NCBI RefSeq assembly: GCF_040783975.1
Contig: NZ_CP160631.1
Span: forward strand, 1,922,001 to 1,986,000
Direction of reading: 5' to 3'
Source of the DNA: Pantoea sp. Ep11b
GTDB taxonomy: Bacteria > Pseudomonadota > Gammaproteobacteria > Enterobacterales > Enterobacteriaceae
Length of the DNA stretch: 64,000 nt
Shown: positions 14,044-23,103 of the stretch, in pieces
How positions within the stretch are numbered: the stretch's first letter is position 1
Layout of the letters: each line of letters starts with the position of its first letter
Notes under the pieces: generated by a model
Database searches by the model: none
What the model was told of the DNA's origin: nothing
What the model saw: the letters and a program-made list of their open reading frames with translations, nothing else
Program-made: the position numbers and the translations under genes

Positions 14044-14452
14044 CGGCATCAACCTCATCAAGCGCTTCGAAGGTCTGGAGCTTAAGGCTTACAGAGACAG
14101 CGTTGGCATTCTAACTATCGGCTACGGACATACCCATGCAGTTAAAGCAGGTGACGTGATCACTGGCGAACAGGCCGATGCTTTTCTTCGTGAAGATTTA
14201 CAGGTTGCAGAGCTGACCATAAATTCCAGCGTGAAGGTAAAGCTCACTCAGGGGCAATTCGATGCGCTAGCGTCATTCGTGTTTAACCTCGGGTCGGGCA
14301 ACTTCGTTAAATCGACTCTTATCAGAAAACTTAATGCAGGCGACTACGCTAGCGCAGCTGATGAGTTCGGCAAGTGGGTTAACGCCGGTGGCAAGAAGCT
14401 GCCCGGACTCGTTAAGCGTCGTGCCGCTGAAAGAGGGGTATTTCTGACATGA
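14027..14452 (+). CDS. Endolysin, glycoside hydrolase family 24 lysozyme
   Basis: 141 aa, T4/P22-type lysozyme that cleaves the glycan backbone of peptidoglycan. The catalytic triad is visible as Glu15 (RFEG), Asp24 (YRDS) and Thr30 (ILTIGYGHT), with the family spacing E-8-D-5-T. No signal-anchor sequence, so release depends on the holin. Followed by Rz with a 4-nt overlap (ATGA). Confidence 0.95.
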   Translation: MKVSNNGINLIKRFEGLELKAYRDSVGILTIGYGHTHAVKAGDVITGEQADAFLREDLQVAELTINSSVKVKLTQGQFDALASFVFNLGSGNFVKSTLIRKLNAGDYASAADEFGKWVNAGGKKLPGLVKRRAAERGVFLT

Positions 14453-14883
14453 ACCCATTAAATCTCATCAAAACTTTTTCACCCGTTATCGTCATCGGCC
14501 TTATCTGTCTGGCACTCTGGATGCTGAATGCCAGAAGCTCACAGCTTGAGGCGACCAACCAGCGCCTTGAGAAGCTGGCAAACAGCAAAGATGATCAGAT
14601 TAACGACCTGCGGTCAAAAAACGATGGCCTGGCATCGAGCGTCACTGAGCTGGTAACAGCCGTTAAGCAGCAAAACGAAGTGATGAGTCAGGTTACAGAG
14701 CAGCGCGCCGTAACGGCCCAGCAGAACCGGAAACTACAGAATGAAATTAAGCGTTACCTTGCGGCGGACAAATGTGCTGTTGCTCCTGTTCCCCCTGATG
14801 CTGCTGACAGGCTGCGCGATGCAGCAAAAGCCGCTGGTGGAGTACCGGACAGTAAAGCAGCCACAACTAAGCCTTCCGGCTGA
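14449..14883 (+). CDS. Rz-like inner-membrane spanin
   Basis: 144 aa. One N-terminal membrane helix (about 9-26) is followed by a long periplasmic coiled coil (about 30-105) and a Pro/Ala-rich tail. Together with the nested Rz1 it fuses inner and outer membranes in the last step of lysis. Starts on the endolysin stop. Confidence 0.85.
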   Translation: MNPLNLIKTFSPVIVIGLICLALWMLNARSSQLEATNQRLEKLANSKDDQINDLRSKNDGLASSVTELVTAVKQQNEVMSQVTEQRAVTAQQNRKLQNEIKRYLAADKCAVAPVPPDAADRLRDAAKAAGGVPDSKAATTKPSG

Positions 14884-15040
14884 GCTTACCAGCCAGATTG
14901 ACGTTCCAGCGCCATCACAGGATATGACGTTCGGCAATAGTGTTGCGCTTAACGCAGAGTTATATGGTTTGCTGGGGCAATGCAACATCGACAGGGCTGG
15001 CATCCGGAAAATTGAGCAGAACAGAAAAGGTAGTGACTGA
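14741..15040 (+). CDS. Rz1-like outer-membrane spanin lipoprotein
   Basis: 99 aa, starting inside Rz in another frame and running 157 nt past it. It has a lipoprotein signal with lipobox LLTGC (Cys25) and then a Pro-containing stretch, as expected for an o-spanin. Partial nesting in Rz is the usual arrangement in lambdoid phages. Confidence 0.85.
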   Translation: MKLSVTLRRTNVLLLLFPLMLLTGCAMQQKPLVEYRTVKQPQLSLPAELTSQIDVPAPSQDMTFGNSVALNAELYGLLGQCNIDRAGIRKIEQNRKGSD

Positions 15041-15251
15041 AATGTATGACATCACCGGAGCAGTAATTGTTTTGTGCATTTTAGCGCCGATGTAGGCTGT
15101 GGAGCTATTAAGTCCGTAATTTGGCCTTTCGGTCACATCACTCTCAGTTGAAATTAATGACCATCATAAGGCACAGTCGCGAGAGCGCCTGATGAGCATA
15201 CGTTGAGAGAGCAGTTAGCTGCAGACAGACTGAGCCTGCAGCGAGTTTAGC

Positions 15252-15554
15252 TTAGTCGTGAGAAACGCAAATGAACTCTGGATCGTACTCAACGATAATT
15301 GCTTCCGATATACCTGTAACGCCATTGCAGCTCACATCATGCTCAATGGTAAAGCCGACCTCCACGTAAACTTCCCACTTAGCAATACTGCCGTCTGCAA
15401 GTTCAGCTTCAAATTCAAAGATCATTGTTTGAGTATCTTCTTTGAAGCTAGGCGAACCGACTTTGTAAGACTTAACAAAGCATGGTTCTGCTGTGTACGA
15501 ATCTTCTTCGAAAAGATATTCAAAATCACCACGTGGTTCGATTGTAAATGCCAC
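15252..15554 (-). CDS. Small acidic hypothetical protein (100 aa)
   Basis: The GTG start at 15554 is chosen because TAAGGAG lies 5-6 bp upstream; a longer frame exists without such a site. About 22 Asp/Glu against about 5 Lys/Arg make it strongly acidic, with alternating beta-like segments ('TMIFEFEAELADGSIAKWEV'). It sits against the late operon in a low-GC pocket between lysis and packaging genes. An immunity, anti-restriction or DNA-mimic role is possible but only inferred. Confidence 0.55.
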   Translation of the reverse strand: MAFTIEPRGDFEYLFEEDSYTAEPCFVKSYKVGSPSFKEDTQTMIFEFEAELADGSIAKWEVYVEVGFTIEHDVSCNGVTGISEAIIVEYDPEFICVSHD

Positions 15555-15866
15555 ACTTAACTCCTTAAGGTGAGTAAGCATACAAATTTATGCTCAACTT
15601 CGATATTATTCAGATTGGCTTGATTTTCAATCAGTCGGGGTAAAAATTATTACCGATCCCTTTAACATGCTATTGGTACTTGAATTAATCCAATCCCTCA
15701 AAATACGTCAAAATGCTGAGGCGCATATGGATGGTTGCGCTAAGCACATAAGGTTGTGCAACGCGCCTGTATGGTGGCTTATCATACTGTAGCCCGTCCA
15801 TACTTATACTGTTGAATTCATCACTAAGAGTTCCCACATATGCCCTTGTGATGCTTCAGCTTACTT

Positions 15867-16151
15867 CTAAGGCTCTGGGAAAAATACAGTGAAAGAATAA
15901 GAAGGTTTAGAGCTACTAATCGTTAGCGTCTTATTTACATCATCCCATTCCATGGCTTGCCAGTCGGTATTGTAAGCTTGATAATTTCCAACCTTAACAT
16001 CGAAGTAAAACTCAATTTTGTTACTATCAATCGAGATGGAAACAGTGTGTTTCTTGCCTTCTATGTAACCTTCAACGGTTTTGTAAAGGTCAGAAGATAT
16101 GCCTAAGTGCTCACGGCAAGCTTGAGCTGCCTCTACTGAATCAATACTCAT
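15867..16151 (-). CDS. Small hypothetical protein (94 aa)
   Basis: Leftward, with a clear AGGAG site before ATG. A helical N-terminus (VEAAQACREHLG) is followed by beta-like strands ('HTVSISIDSNKIEFYFDVKV', 'KTLTISSSKPSYSFTVFF'). Low GC, same orientation as the acidic gene 310 bp away, so probably part of the same cargo insertion. No family recognised. Confidence 0.6.
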   Translation of the reverse strand: MSIDSVEAAQACREHLGISSDLYKTVEGYIEGKKHTVSISIDSNKIEFYFDVKVGNYQAYNTDWQAMEWDDVNKTLTISSSKPSYSFTVFFPEP

Positions 16152-16342
16152 AAAATCTCCTATAAATAATTCGATTTATATATCGGCAACGATACGAGTA
16201 AACTTTAGTATCTCTGATATTAAATTGTTACATGACGAAAAATGCAATCTCTGAGTTAAATTTTAACCCAAAAAATTAAGTTATCGGCTGGTGGTTTCAC
16301 CACTGCTGAGGGTTAACTACATTCAGCCAGCAGGAAATTCTG

Positions 16343-16681
16343 ATGTCAGAGCCACTCATCTATAACAGCCGCTGGGATAAAGCCAGGCTCTCATTCCTCA
16401 AATCGCACCCTCTCTGCGTCATGTGCCATCGGCAGGGCAGAGCAGTGGCCGCTGCTGTCGTTGACCACATCAAGCCACACAGGCTGAAAGAGGCCATCAA
16501 CGGCGGAAAACAGGACGAGATAGCAAAGGCTCAGAAGCTATTCTGGGACAAGACCAACTGGCAGCCTCTCTGTAAGCAGCATCACGACTCGACAAAGCAA
16601 CGTGAAGAGAAGCGCGGACACGTCATAGGATGCGATGAGAACGGCATGCCACTCGATCCGTCATCACATTGGCGTAAATGA
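16343..16681 (+). CDS. HNH endonuclease of the packaging module
   Basis: 112 aa. 'HPLCVMCHRQGR', 'VVDHIKPHR' and 'NWQPLCKQHHDSTKQREE' give the zinc-binding cysteines and the H-N-H core of the family typified by HK97 gp74. These nucleases sit next to cos and terminase and are needed for DNA packaging in such phages. It lies 172 bp before the small terminase subunit, as expected. Confidence 0.9.
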   Translation: MSEPLIYNSRWDKARLSFLKSHPLCVMCHRQGRAVAAAVVDHIKPHRLKEAINGGKQDEIAKAQKLFWDKTNWQPLCKQHHDSTKQREEKRGHVIGCDENGMPLDPSSHWRK

Positions 16682-16739
16682 TAATGAATATCATTTATTA
16701 TTGAGGGTGATAGGGGTAACGGACAGATGAGAACTATTA

Positions 16740-16853
16740 TCATCACCATCGGGGAGGGTGGGTGCAGAGTTCAGGGGCTAACGACCTCCTGACCGCCCGC
16801 CCCCCTTTTTATGCACAACCGCGAAATGAAAAGTTTTTTTCTGGGAGGTTTTT
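16740..16853. other. Candidate cos region
   Basis: The non-coding stretch between the HNH gene and the terminase holds a GC-rich strand-biased segment (GACCGCCCGCCCCCCTTTTT, 16789-16808). In HK97- and P27-type cos phages the cohesive-end site lies in this position. The exact nick sites cannot be placed from sequence alone. Confidence 0.4.
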
Positions 16854-17318
16854 ATGGCCGGAAGACGACCAAAACCGACCCACCTTAAGGTCGTTACCGG
16901 TAATCCGGGCAAGCGAAAACTCAACGACAAAGAGCCTGCGCCCGCGAGAGAAATCCCCAGCCCGCCGTCACACCTCACCGATTGGGGAAAGGTTGCGTGG
17001 GGAAAGCTGACCGTTCTGCTTGATGGAATGGGAGTGCTGACCGTAGCCGATGTTCTTGCGCTGGAAAGGCTCTGTGATATTTACGCCGATATTCTTCAGC
17101 TGAGGATCACGATTGCTGAAGAGGGCAGAACCTATACGGTTCAGACCGAAGGCGGATTTCTGATTAAAGCCAACCCGGCTGTTTCAATGCTGGCTGATGC
17201 AGACCGGCGATTTAAAAGCTACCTGGTAGAGTTCGGCCTGACACCGGCTGCCCGGTCAAAGGTGAACGTGAATGGTGGAGAAAAAGAAGAAGACCCGCTC
17301 AACCAGTTCTTCGGTTGA
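16854..17318 (+). CDS. Terminase small subunit, P27 family
   Basis: 154 aa. 'GRRPKPTHLKVVTGNPGKRKLN' (N-terminal, basic), then 'LERLCDIYADI' and 'VSMLADADRRFKSYLVEFGLTPAAR', typical of the P27-type small terminase. It recognises the packaging site and loads the large subunit. A GGGAGG site precedes the ATG. Its 3' end overlaps the large subunit gene by 47 nt. Confidence 0.95.
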   Translation: MAGRRPKPTHLKVVTGNPGKRKLNDKEPAPAREIPSPPSHLTDWGKVAWGKLTVLLDGMGVLTVADVLALERLCDIYADILQLRITIAEEGRTYTVQTEGGFLIKANPAVSMLADADRRFKSYLVEFGLTPAARSKVNVNGGEKEEDPLNQFFG

Positions 17319-19017
17319 TCCGGCGACACAGTATGCAATGGATGTTACCAGCGGCACGGTTATTGCCGGGCCAGACATCCGCGCGGCATGCGACCGCCAT
17401 CTGCGGGATTTAAAAGAGGGGCCGAAACGCGGCCTGTTCTGGGATGTTGAAGCCGTCACACGCGTTGTTAACTTTTTTGCTCAGGTTCTGAAGCTGAACG
17501 GCGGGGAGCATGAGGGGAAGCCTTTCATCCTGCTGCCGTGGCAGTGTTTCATCGTTGGTTCCCTGTTCGGCTGGAAGGCGGAGGACGGCACACGTCGCTT
17601 TCGCATGAGTTACATTGAGTCCGGTAAGGGGTCGGGTAAATCGCCACTGGCGGGCGGTGTTGGTCTTTACCTGCTGATGGCGGATAAAGAGCCACGCGCT
17701 GAAGTGTACGCTGCGGCCACGAAAAAAGACCAGGCGATGATCCTGTTCCGCGATGCGGTAACGATGGTCGATCAGTCGCCCGCGCTTGCGCAGCGCATCA
17801 CCAAATCCGGCACAGGGCTGAACGTATGGAACCTCGCGTTCCTCCAGACGGGCTCTTTCTTTAAGCCGATCAGCTCCGATGACGGTCAGTCAGGCCCGCG
17901 CCCGCATGGCGCACTGATTGACGAAGTGCATGAGCACAAAACGAATGCCGTTGTTGAGATGATGCGTGCCGGTACTAAAGGGCGCCGTCAGGCGCTGATG
18001 TTCCTCATCACCAACAGCGGCCATGATAAAACCAGCGTCTGTTATGAGTACCATGAGTACGGGCGCAAGGTTGCTGCCGGTGATCTGGAGGATGACAGCT
18101 TTTTCAGCTTCATCTGTTCACTGGATGAGGGCGATGACCCATTTAAGGACGAATCCTGCTGGGGTAAGGCTAATCCGTCACTGGGTCAGACCTTCACGGA
18201 TAAATATCTGCGGGAGCAGGTGACGCAGGCGCGCGGCATGCCGTCGAAAGAAAGCATCGTCCGCCGCCTGAACTTCTGCCAGTGGGTGGAGGCGTCCGAT
18301 CCGTGGATTGATAGCGACACCTGGATGAACTGCGAACAGGACTTCGATCCCGAGGATTTGGCGGGTGAAGAGTGCTATGGCGGTCTGGACCTGTCCGGCT
18401 CACGCGACCTTACGGCGCTGGCACTTTACTTCCCGAAATCCAAAAAGCTTCTGGTTGAGTTCTGGACGCCGAAAGATTCCCTGCTGGAGAGAGCCAAAAC
18501 TGACCATGTTCCCTATGACGCCTGGCTGCGTAATGGCTTTATTCACGCGCCGCCGGGCAAGGCGGTCAACTATGGTTTCGTGGCATTGCGCATCGGTGAG
18601 CTGGCGGCCAGATACGATATTAAGTGCATCGCGTTTGATCAGTACCGCATTAAGTACCTGGAGCCAGAGCTGGAAAGCGAGTCTGTAAGCGTTGACCTCG
18701 TTCCGCACGGTCAGGGCTTTTACAAGGCGCAGGAGTCCGGGCTTTGGATGCCGCGCTCTATCGAGCTGTTTGAAGAGCACTTGAATAACCGAGTGCTCGC
18801 TATCCGACCCAATCCCTGCCTGCGCTGGAATGCCGCCTGTGCGGTGCTCGAAGCTGACCAGAAGGACAACCGCATATTTGCCAAAAAGAAAAGTACCGGC
18901 CGTATCGATGGCGTGGTGGCTTCGGCTATGGCAATCGGCGCGGCAGAGGATGCGGTGCTGGTGGACAGCGGTAATCCTGATGACTTTTTTGATGACCCGA
19001 TCATGGTAGGTATCTGA
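17272..19017 (+). CDS. Terminase large subunit
   Basis: 581 aa packaging ATPase and nuclease. The Walker A motif is at about residues 117-124 (ESGKGSGKS), a Walker B-like element at 'GALIDEVHE', and the nuclease half begins near 'GGLDLSGSRDLTAL' with an acidic catalytic residue. Length is usual for the HK97/P27 type. Start overlaps the small subunit; a later ATG near residue 23 is possible. Confidence 0.95.
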   Translation: MVEKKKKTRSTSSSVDPATQYAMDVTSGTVIAGPDIRAACDRHLRDLKEGPKRGLFWDVEAVTRVVNFFAQVLKLNGGEHEGKPFILLPWQCFIVGSLFGWKAEDGTRRFRMSYIESGKGSGKSPLAGGVGLYLLMADKEPRAEVYAAATKKDQAMILFRDAVTMVDQSPALAQRITKSGTGLNVWNLAFLQTGSFFKPISSDDGQSGPRPHGALIDEVHEHKTNAVVEMMRAGTKGRRQALMFLITNSGHDKTSVCYEYHEYGRKVAAGDLEDDSFFSFICSLDEGDDPFKDESCWGKANPSLGQTFTDKYLREQVTQARGMPSKESIVRRLNFCQWVEASDPWIDSDTWMNCEQDFDPEDLAGEECYGGLDLSGSRDLTALALYFPKSKKLLVEFWTPKDSLLERAKTDHVPYDAWLRNGFIHAPPGKAVNYGFVALRIGELAARYDIKCIAFDQYRIKYLEPELESESVSVDLVPHGQGFYKAQESGLWMPRSIELFEEHLNNRVLAIRPNPCLRWNAACAVLEADQKDNRIFAKKKSTGRIDGVVASAMAIGAAEDAVLVDSGNPDDFFDDPIMVGI

Positions 19018-20348
19018 TGAAGGAAAATAAGCAGCCTGGCCGGGTGAAAAGCGCATTACTCAACTGGCTGGGCGTACCGATAAGCCTCACAACCGGAGAG
19101 TTTTTCGCTGACTGGCTTGGTAAAAGTAGCAGCGGGCAGACTGTGTCTGCTGAGAAAGCAATTGGCCTGTCTGCAGCATGGGCGTGTGTTCGCCTGCTAA
19201 GTGAATCAGTTTCAACGTTGCCGATGAAGGTTTATCTGCGTCAGGCAGATGGATCACGAAAGCTGGCTAAGGATCACCCCGCCTATCAGGTTTTATGCCG
19301 CCGACCGAACAGTGAAATGACGCCTTCGCGCTTCATGCTGATGGTGGTTGCCAGTATCTGCCTTCGCGGCAATGCGTTCGTCGAAAAGAAATTGATAGGG
19401 AATAAGCTGGTTTCCCTCATCCCACTTCTGCCTCAGTGCATGGTGGTTAAGCGTCTGGACAGTGGTGAACTTCAGTACACCTACACCGAGAATGGCGTTA
19501 AACGCATCATCCCGGTCAAAAGCATGATGCACATACGTGGCTTCGGGCTTGATGGTGTCTGTGGTCTGATGCCAGTCATGACCGGTCGTGAGGTTTTCGG
19601 TTCGGCGATGGCGGTAGAGCAGGCAGCCGGGAAAATTTTTGACAACGGCATTCAGTCCGCTGGCTTCTTTTCAACTGACAAAACACTTACGCCTGAGCAG
19701 CGTAAACGCCTGCGCGATAATCTGACGATGTTTCAGGGCTCAAAAAACGCCGGAAAGATGATGATCCTTGAAAACGATCTGAAGTTTAACGGCATCACCA
19801 TGGACCCTGAAGCGGCTCAGATGCTTGAGTCACGCTCGTTTAGTATTGAAGAAATCTGTCGCTGGTTTCGCGTGCCGCCTTTCATGGTCGGACATACGAC
19901 AAAGCAGAGCAGCTGGTCGTCAAGCGTTGAGGGGATGAATATGCAGTTCCTCACCAACACCCTGCGTCCTCAGCTGATAAATATCGAGCAGGAAATCTCA
20001 CGCTGTCTTCTTAATGGCGATGAGGATTACTTTGCTGAATTTGCTGTTGAAGGCCTGCTACGTGCTGACAGTGCCGGGCGCTCAGCTTATTACACCACCG
20101 CGCTGCAGAACGGCTGGATGTCGCGCAATGACGTGCGCCGCTTGGAGAATCTTCCTCCTATTGATGGCGGTGATATCTATACCGTTCAGCTTAACCTTAC
20201 GCCGCTTGAAATGTTGGGTAAAGATGGCGATGCAGGCGGAGAGAAGGCGAGGGCAGCGCTTGAAAGCTGGCTTTTCCCTGATCGATCAGTGACGCCGCAA
20301 AACACTTCCGGCACTCAGGTGCCATCACCCTCCGACACACAGGATTAA
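19017..20348 (+). CDS. Portal protein, HK97 family
   Basis: 443 aa. 'AIGLSAAWACVRLLSESVSTLPMKVY', 'GNAFVEK' and 'EEICRWFRVPPFMVG' followed by 'LTNTLRPQLINIEQEISRCLL' are hallmarks of HK97-type portals. It forms the dodecameric ring at the capsid vertex through which DNA passes. ATG overlaps the terminase stop. Confidence 0.95.
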   Translation: MKENKQPGRVKSALLNWLGVPISLTTGEFFADWLGKSSSGQTVSAEKAIGLSAAWACVRLLSESVSTLPMKVYLRQADGSRKLAKDHPAYQVLCRRPNSEMTPSRFMLMVVASICLRGNAFVEKKLIGNKLVSLIPLLPQCMVVKRLDSGELQYTYTENGVKRIIPVKSMMHIRGFGLDGVCGLMPVMTGREVFGSAMAVEQAAGKIFDNGIQSAGFFSTDKTLTPEQRKRLRDNLTMFQGSKNAGKMMILENDLKFNGITMDPEAAQMLESRSFSIEEICRWFRVPPFMVGHTTKQSSWSSSVEGMNMQFLTNTLRPQLINIEQEISRCLLNGDEDYFAEFAVEGLLRADSAGRSAYYTTALQNGWMSRNDVRRLENLPPIDGGDIYTVQLNLTPLEMLGKDGDAGGEKARAALESWLFPDRSVTPQNTSGTQVPSPSDTQD

Positions 20349-20351
20349 TCA

Positions 20352-21197
20352 ATGACCCTGAAAAGCCTTCCGCGAGCGCCGGAGGGGCGGCCTTCTGCGC
20401 GCGAAAAACGCGATATGCCGTCATCTGCCATGGAGCGCTGGAACGGCGGCATTAAAGCCGCAAAAAGTGATGACAACAGCATCTCAGTTTTCGATGTAAT
20501 TGGCGCTGACTGGTACGGCGATGGCGTTACCGCCAGCCGCATAGCGGTAGCGTTGCGTGCCATCGGCGGTGCTGACGTGACGGTGAACATCAATTCACCG
20601 GGCGGTGACATGTTTGAAGGCCTGGCGATTTACAACCTGCTGCGTGAATACGAAGGGAAAGTCACCGTTAAGGTGCTGGGTCTGGCTGCTTCTGCAGCCT
20701 CCATTATCGCGATGGCAGGGGACGAGGTTCAGATTGGCCGCGGCGCTTTCATCATGATCCATAACTGCTGGGTGTACGCGGTAGGAAACCGACACGATCT
20801 CGCACAGGTGGCTGCTGACATGGAGCCCTTCGATAAGGCCATGAACGATATTTATGGCGCGCGAACAGGTCTGGACGCCGAGGCCATTGAGGCAATGATG
20901 AATGCGGAAACCTATATCGGCGGCAGTGATGCGGTTGATAAAGGTTTCGCTGATCGACTGCTGGCAGCAGATGAAATTACTGATGACGATGACAGCCCAG
21001 CAGCTGCGCTGCGCAAGCTGGATGCCATGCTGGCAAAAACGGATGCACCTCGTTCTGAACGTCGAAAACTTCTCAAAGCATTAACCGGCAGCAAGCCAGG
21101 CGCTGCTGCCAACCCTGAAGGTATGCCGGGCGCTACCGACGAAATCAACCCCGAAAATATTGCTCAACTTAAAAACGCGCTGGCCGCGTTCGGCTAA
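20352..21197 (+). CDS. ClpP-like prohead protease
   Basis: 281 aa. S14/ClpP fold: 'VNINSPGGDMFEGLAIYNLL', the nucleophile Ser in 'GLAASAAS' (about residue 114), and His137 in 'FIMIHN'. It processes the capsid protein N-terminus during head maturation. Located between portal and capsid, the standard position. Confidence 0.95.
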   Translation: MTLKSLPRAPEGRPSAREKRDMPSSAMERWNGGIKAAKSDDNSISVFDVIGADWYGDGVTASRIAVALRAIGGADVTVNINSPGGDMFEGLAIYNLLREYEGKVTVKVLGLAASAASIIAMAGDEVQIGRGAFIMIHNCWVYAVGNRHDLAQVAADMEPFDKAMNDIYGARTGLDAEAIEAMMNAETYIGGSDAVDKGFADRLLAADEITDDDDSPAAALRKLDAMLAKTDAPRSERRKLLKALTGSKPGAAANPEGMPGATDEINPENIAQLKNALAAFG

Positions 21198-21209
21198 TAA
21201 GGAATCACC

Positions 21210-22421
21210 ATGTCAGATGTAAATGAGTTACTGAAAAAAGTATCTGCGAAGCTGGAAGAGGTGTCCGGCACCTTCAGTCAGAAAGCTGAAGACGCACTGA
21301 AAGAAGCTAAAAATTCTGGTCAGCTGTCAGCGCAGACTAAAGAAGCGGTGGACAAAATCGCAACTGAGTTCAATGCCCTGAATGAAGCAAACAAAGCTCT
21401 GAAAGCATCAGTGGGCGAGCTGGAGCAGCACGTTGCGCAGATGCCCCTGGCTAACGCGAAGAAGACCATCGAAACCGTGGGTCAGACCGTTATCAGCAGC
21501 GAAGCGCTTAAAGCGTTTTCGGCCAGTGTTGAAGGTGGCAAGCGTGTCAGCGTTCCTGTTAATGCAGCGCTTCTTTCAACTGACGTTGCGACCGGTGTGG
21601 TTGAACCTCAGCGCCTTCCCGGTATTGATACTGCTCCTAAACAGCGCCTGTTCATCCGCGATCTGATTGCGCCGGGCCGCACATCTTCACCTGCGATTTT
21701 CTGGGTTCAGCAGACCGGATTCACCAATGCGGCTAGGGCTGTAGCAGAAGGCACTGCGAAGCCTTACAGCAACATCACGTTTGCGACTCAGATTACCCCG
21801 GTCACTACGATTGCGCACATGTTCAAAGCGTCCAAGCAGATTCTGGATGATTTCGCTCAGCTGCAGTCGACCATTGATGCAGAGATGCGCTACGGCCTGA
21901 AGTATGTCGAGGAGCAGGAAATTCTGTTCGGCGATGGTACTGGTGCGCATCTGAAAGGCATCGTGCCGCAGGCATCCAAGTTCACCGCTGCATTCGCAGT
22001 TGAAAAGCAGAACGGTATTGACGATTTGCGCCTGGCAATGCTGCAGGCGCAGCTGGCACGTTTCCCGGCTTCCGGTCACGTTCTTCACTTCATTGACTGG
22101 GCGAAGATCGAGCTGACCAAAGACACGCTGGGTCGTTACATCTTGGCTAACCCTTCCGCTCTGACCGGTCCGACGCTGTGGGGTCTGCCGGTAGTTGCAA
22201 CTGAAACTGCAGCATTCCAGGGTAAATTCCTGACCGGTGCATTCAATGCAGCTGCGCAGTTGTTTGATCGTGAGGATGCCAATGTGGTCATCTCCACCGA
22301 GAACTCAGATGATTTTGAGAAAAACATGATCTCAATCCGCTGTGAAGAGCGACTGGCGCTGGCCGTTAAACGTCCTGAAGCGTTCATCTACGGCAGCTTC
22401 ACTGTTCCGGCTGCCAGCTAA
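21210..22421 (+). CDS. Major capsid protein, HK97 fold
   Basis: 403 aa. Residues about 1-110 are a helical delta domain acting as internal scaffold and probably removed by the neighbouring protease. The HK97-fold body follows, with 'IAHMFKASKQILDDFAQLQSTIDAEMRYGLKYVEEQEILFG' pattern and a 'GT.KP..' turn. Most abundant late protein; a UUCG hairpin lies directly downstream. Confidence 0.95.
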   Translation: MSDVNELLKKVSAKLEEVSGTFSQKAEDALKEAKNSGQLSAQTKEAVDKIATEFNALNEANKALKASVGELEQHVAQMPLANAKKTIETVGQTVISSEALKAFSASVEGGKRVSVPVNAALLSTDVATGVVEPQRLPGIDTAPKQRLFIRDLIAPGRTSSPAIFWVQQTGFTNAARAVAEGTAKPYSNITFATQITPVTTIAHMFKASKQILDDFAQLQSTIDAEMRYGLKYVEEQEILFGDGTGAHLKGIVPQASKFTAAFAVEKQNGIDDLRLAMLQAQLARFPASGHVLHFIDWAKIELTKDTLGRYILANPSALTGPTLWGLPVVATETAAFQGKFLTGAFNAAAQLFDREDANVVISTENSDDFEKNMISIRCEERLALAVKRPEAFIYGSFTVPAAS

Positions 22422-22431
22422 ACGTCAACAG

Positions 22432-22447
22432 GCGGCCTTCGGGCCGC
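22432..22447 (+). terminator. UUCG-capped hairpin after the capsid gene
   Basis: GCGGCC-TTCG-GGCCGC, followed by only three T. Probably a partial terminator or mRNA-stabilising stem that sets capsid transcript levels relative to downstream genes. Confidence 0.5.
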
Positions 22448-22463
22448 TTTGAAGGAGAAAAGC

Positions 22464-22763
22464 ATGAAACTGCTTCTGATTAAACCGAACTATTTCGGCG
22501 GAACGGTCGTGTCCGAAGGCAACACCATTGAGACCACCGAGCAGCACGGTCGTGAGCTGATTAAGCTGGGCTATGCCAGTGAGGTGGATGACATCGCAGC
22601 TGAGAAAGCGGCAGCTGAGGCGAAGGAAAAAGCCGAAGCCGAGGCGCTTGCAAAGGCTGAAGAAGAGGCCAAAGCAAAGGCCGCTGCTGAAGCGCAGGAA
22701 AAAGCGGACGCTGAAGCCAATGCGAAAGCGGCAGCTGAGGCGAAGGAAAAAGCCAAAAAATAA
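22464..22763 (+). CDS. Small head protein with Ala/Glu/Lys-rich tail
   Basis: 99 aa, started at the ATG preceded by AAGGAG. The first 45 residues ('KLLLIKPNYFGGTVVSEGNTIE' in pattern, then 'ELIKLGYAS') resemble short phage proteins found after HK97-type capsids. Residues 46-99 are a continuous helix of AEKA/AKEK repeats from recent tandem duplication (two identical stretches near 22600 and 22735). Role unknown. Confidence 0.7.
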   Translation: MKLLLIKPNYFGGTVVSEGNTIETTEQHGRELIKLGYASEVDDIAAEKAAAEAKEKAEAEALAKAEEEAKAKAAAEAQEKADAEANAKAAAEAKEKAKK

Positions 22764-22772
22764 GGCGTTGCC

Positions 22773-23102
22773 ATGCTGCTGACACTTGAAGAAATCCGGC
22801 TGCAGTGCCGCCTTGAGAGCGACTTCACGGAAGAGGATCGGCTGCTTGAGCTTTTCGCTCTGGCCGCGGAGGCCAAGGCGGTGACCTACCTCAACCGTAA
22901 TCTGTATAAAACGGTGGCAGACGTTGCACCGCTTGATACCGATGGCATGGTGATTACCGAAGATATCCGGCTTGCGCTGCTGATGCTGGTCAGTCACTGG
23001 TATGAACACCGCAGCTCAGTGTCAGAGCTGGAGATGACGGAGACGCCGCAGGCGTTTGAGTTCCTGCTCTATTCGCGGCGTCTGCCGGTGTCGGGGTATT
23101 AG
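22773..23102 (+). CDS. Head-tail connector, gp6-like
   Basis: 109 aa. 'LTLEEIRLQCRLE.DFTEEDRLLELFALAAEAKAVTYLNRNL' and 'LLMLVSHWYEHR' match the HK97 gp6/SPP1 gp15 connector family. It forms the ring below the portal. In order with the following head-closure gene. Confidence 0.9.
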   Translation: MLLTLEEIRLQCRLESDFTEEDRLLELFALAAEAKAVTYLNRNLYKTVADVAPLDTDGMVITEDIRLALLMLVSHWYEHRSSVSELEMTETPQAFEFLLYSRRLPVSGY

Positions 23103-23103
23103 C

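Noticed and set aside
18400..19056. 218-codon leftward frame
   Set aside because: Lies wholly inside the terminase large subunit gene with its start over the portal start; an antisense shadow of GC-rich coding DNA.
22425..23009. 194-codon leftward frame rich in Phe/Leu/Cys
   Set aside because: Antisense shadow of the Ala/Glu/Lys repeat gene and the connector gene.
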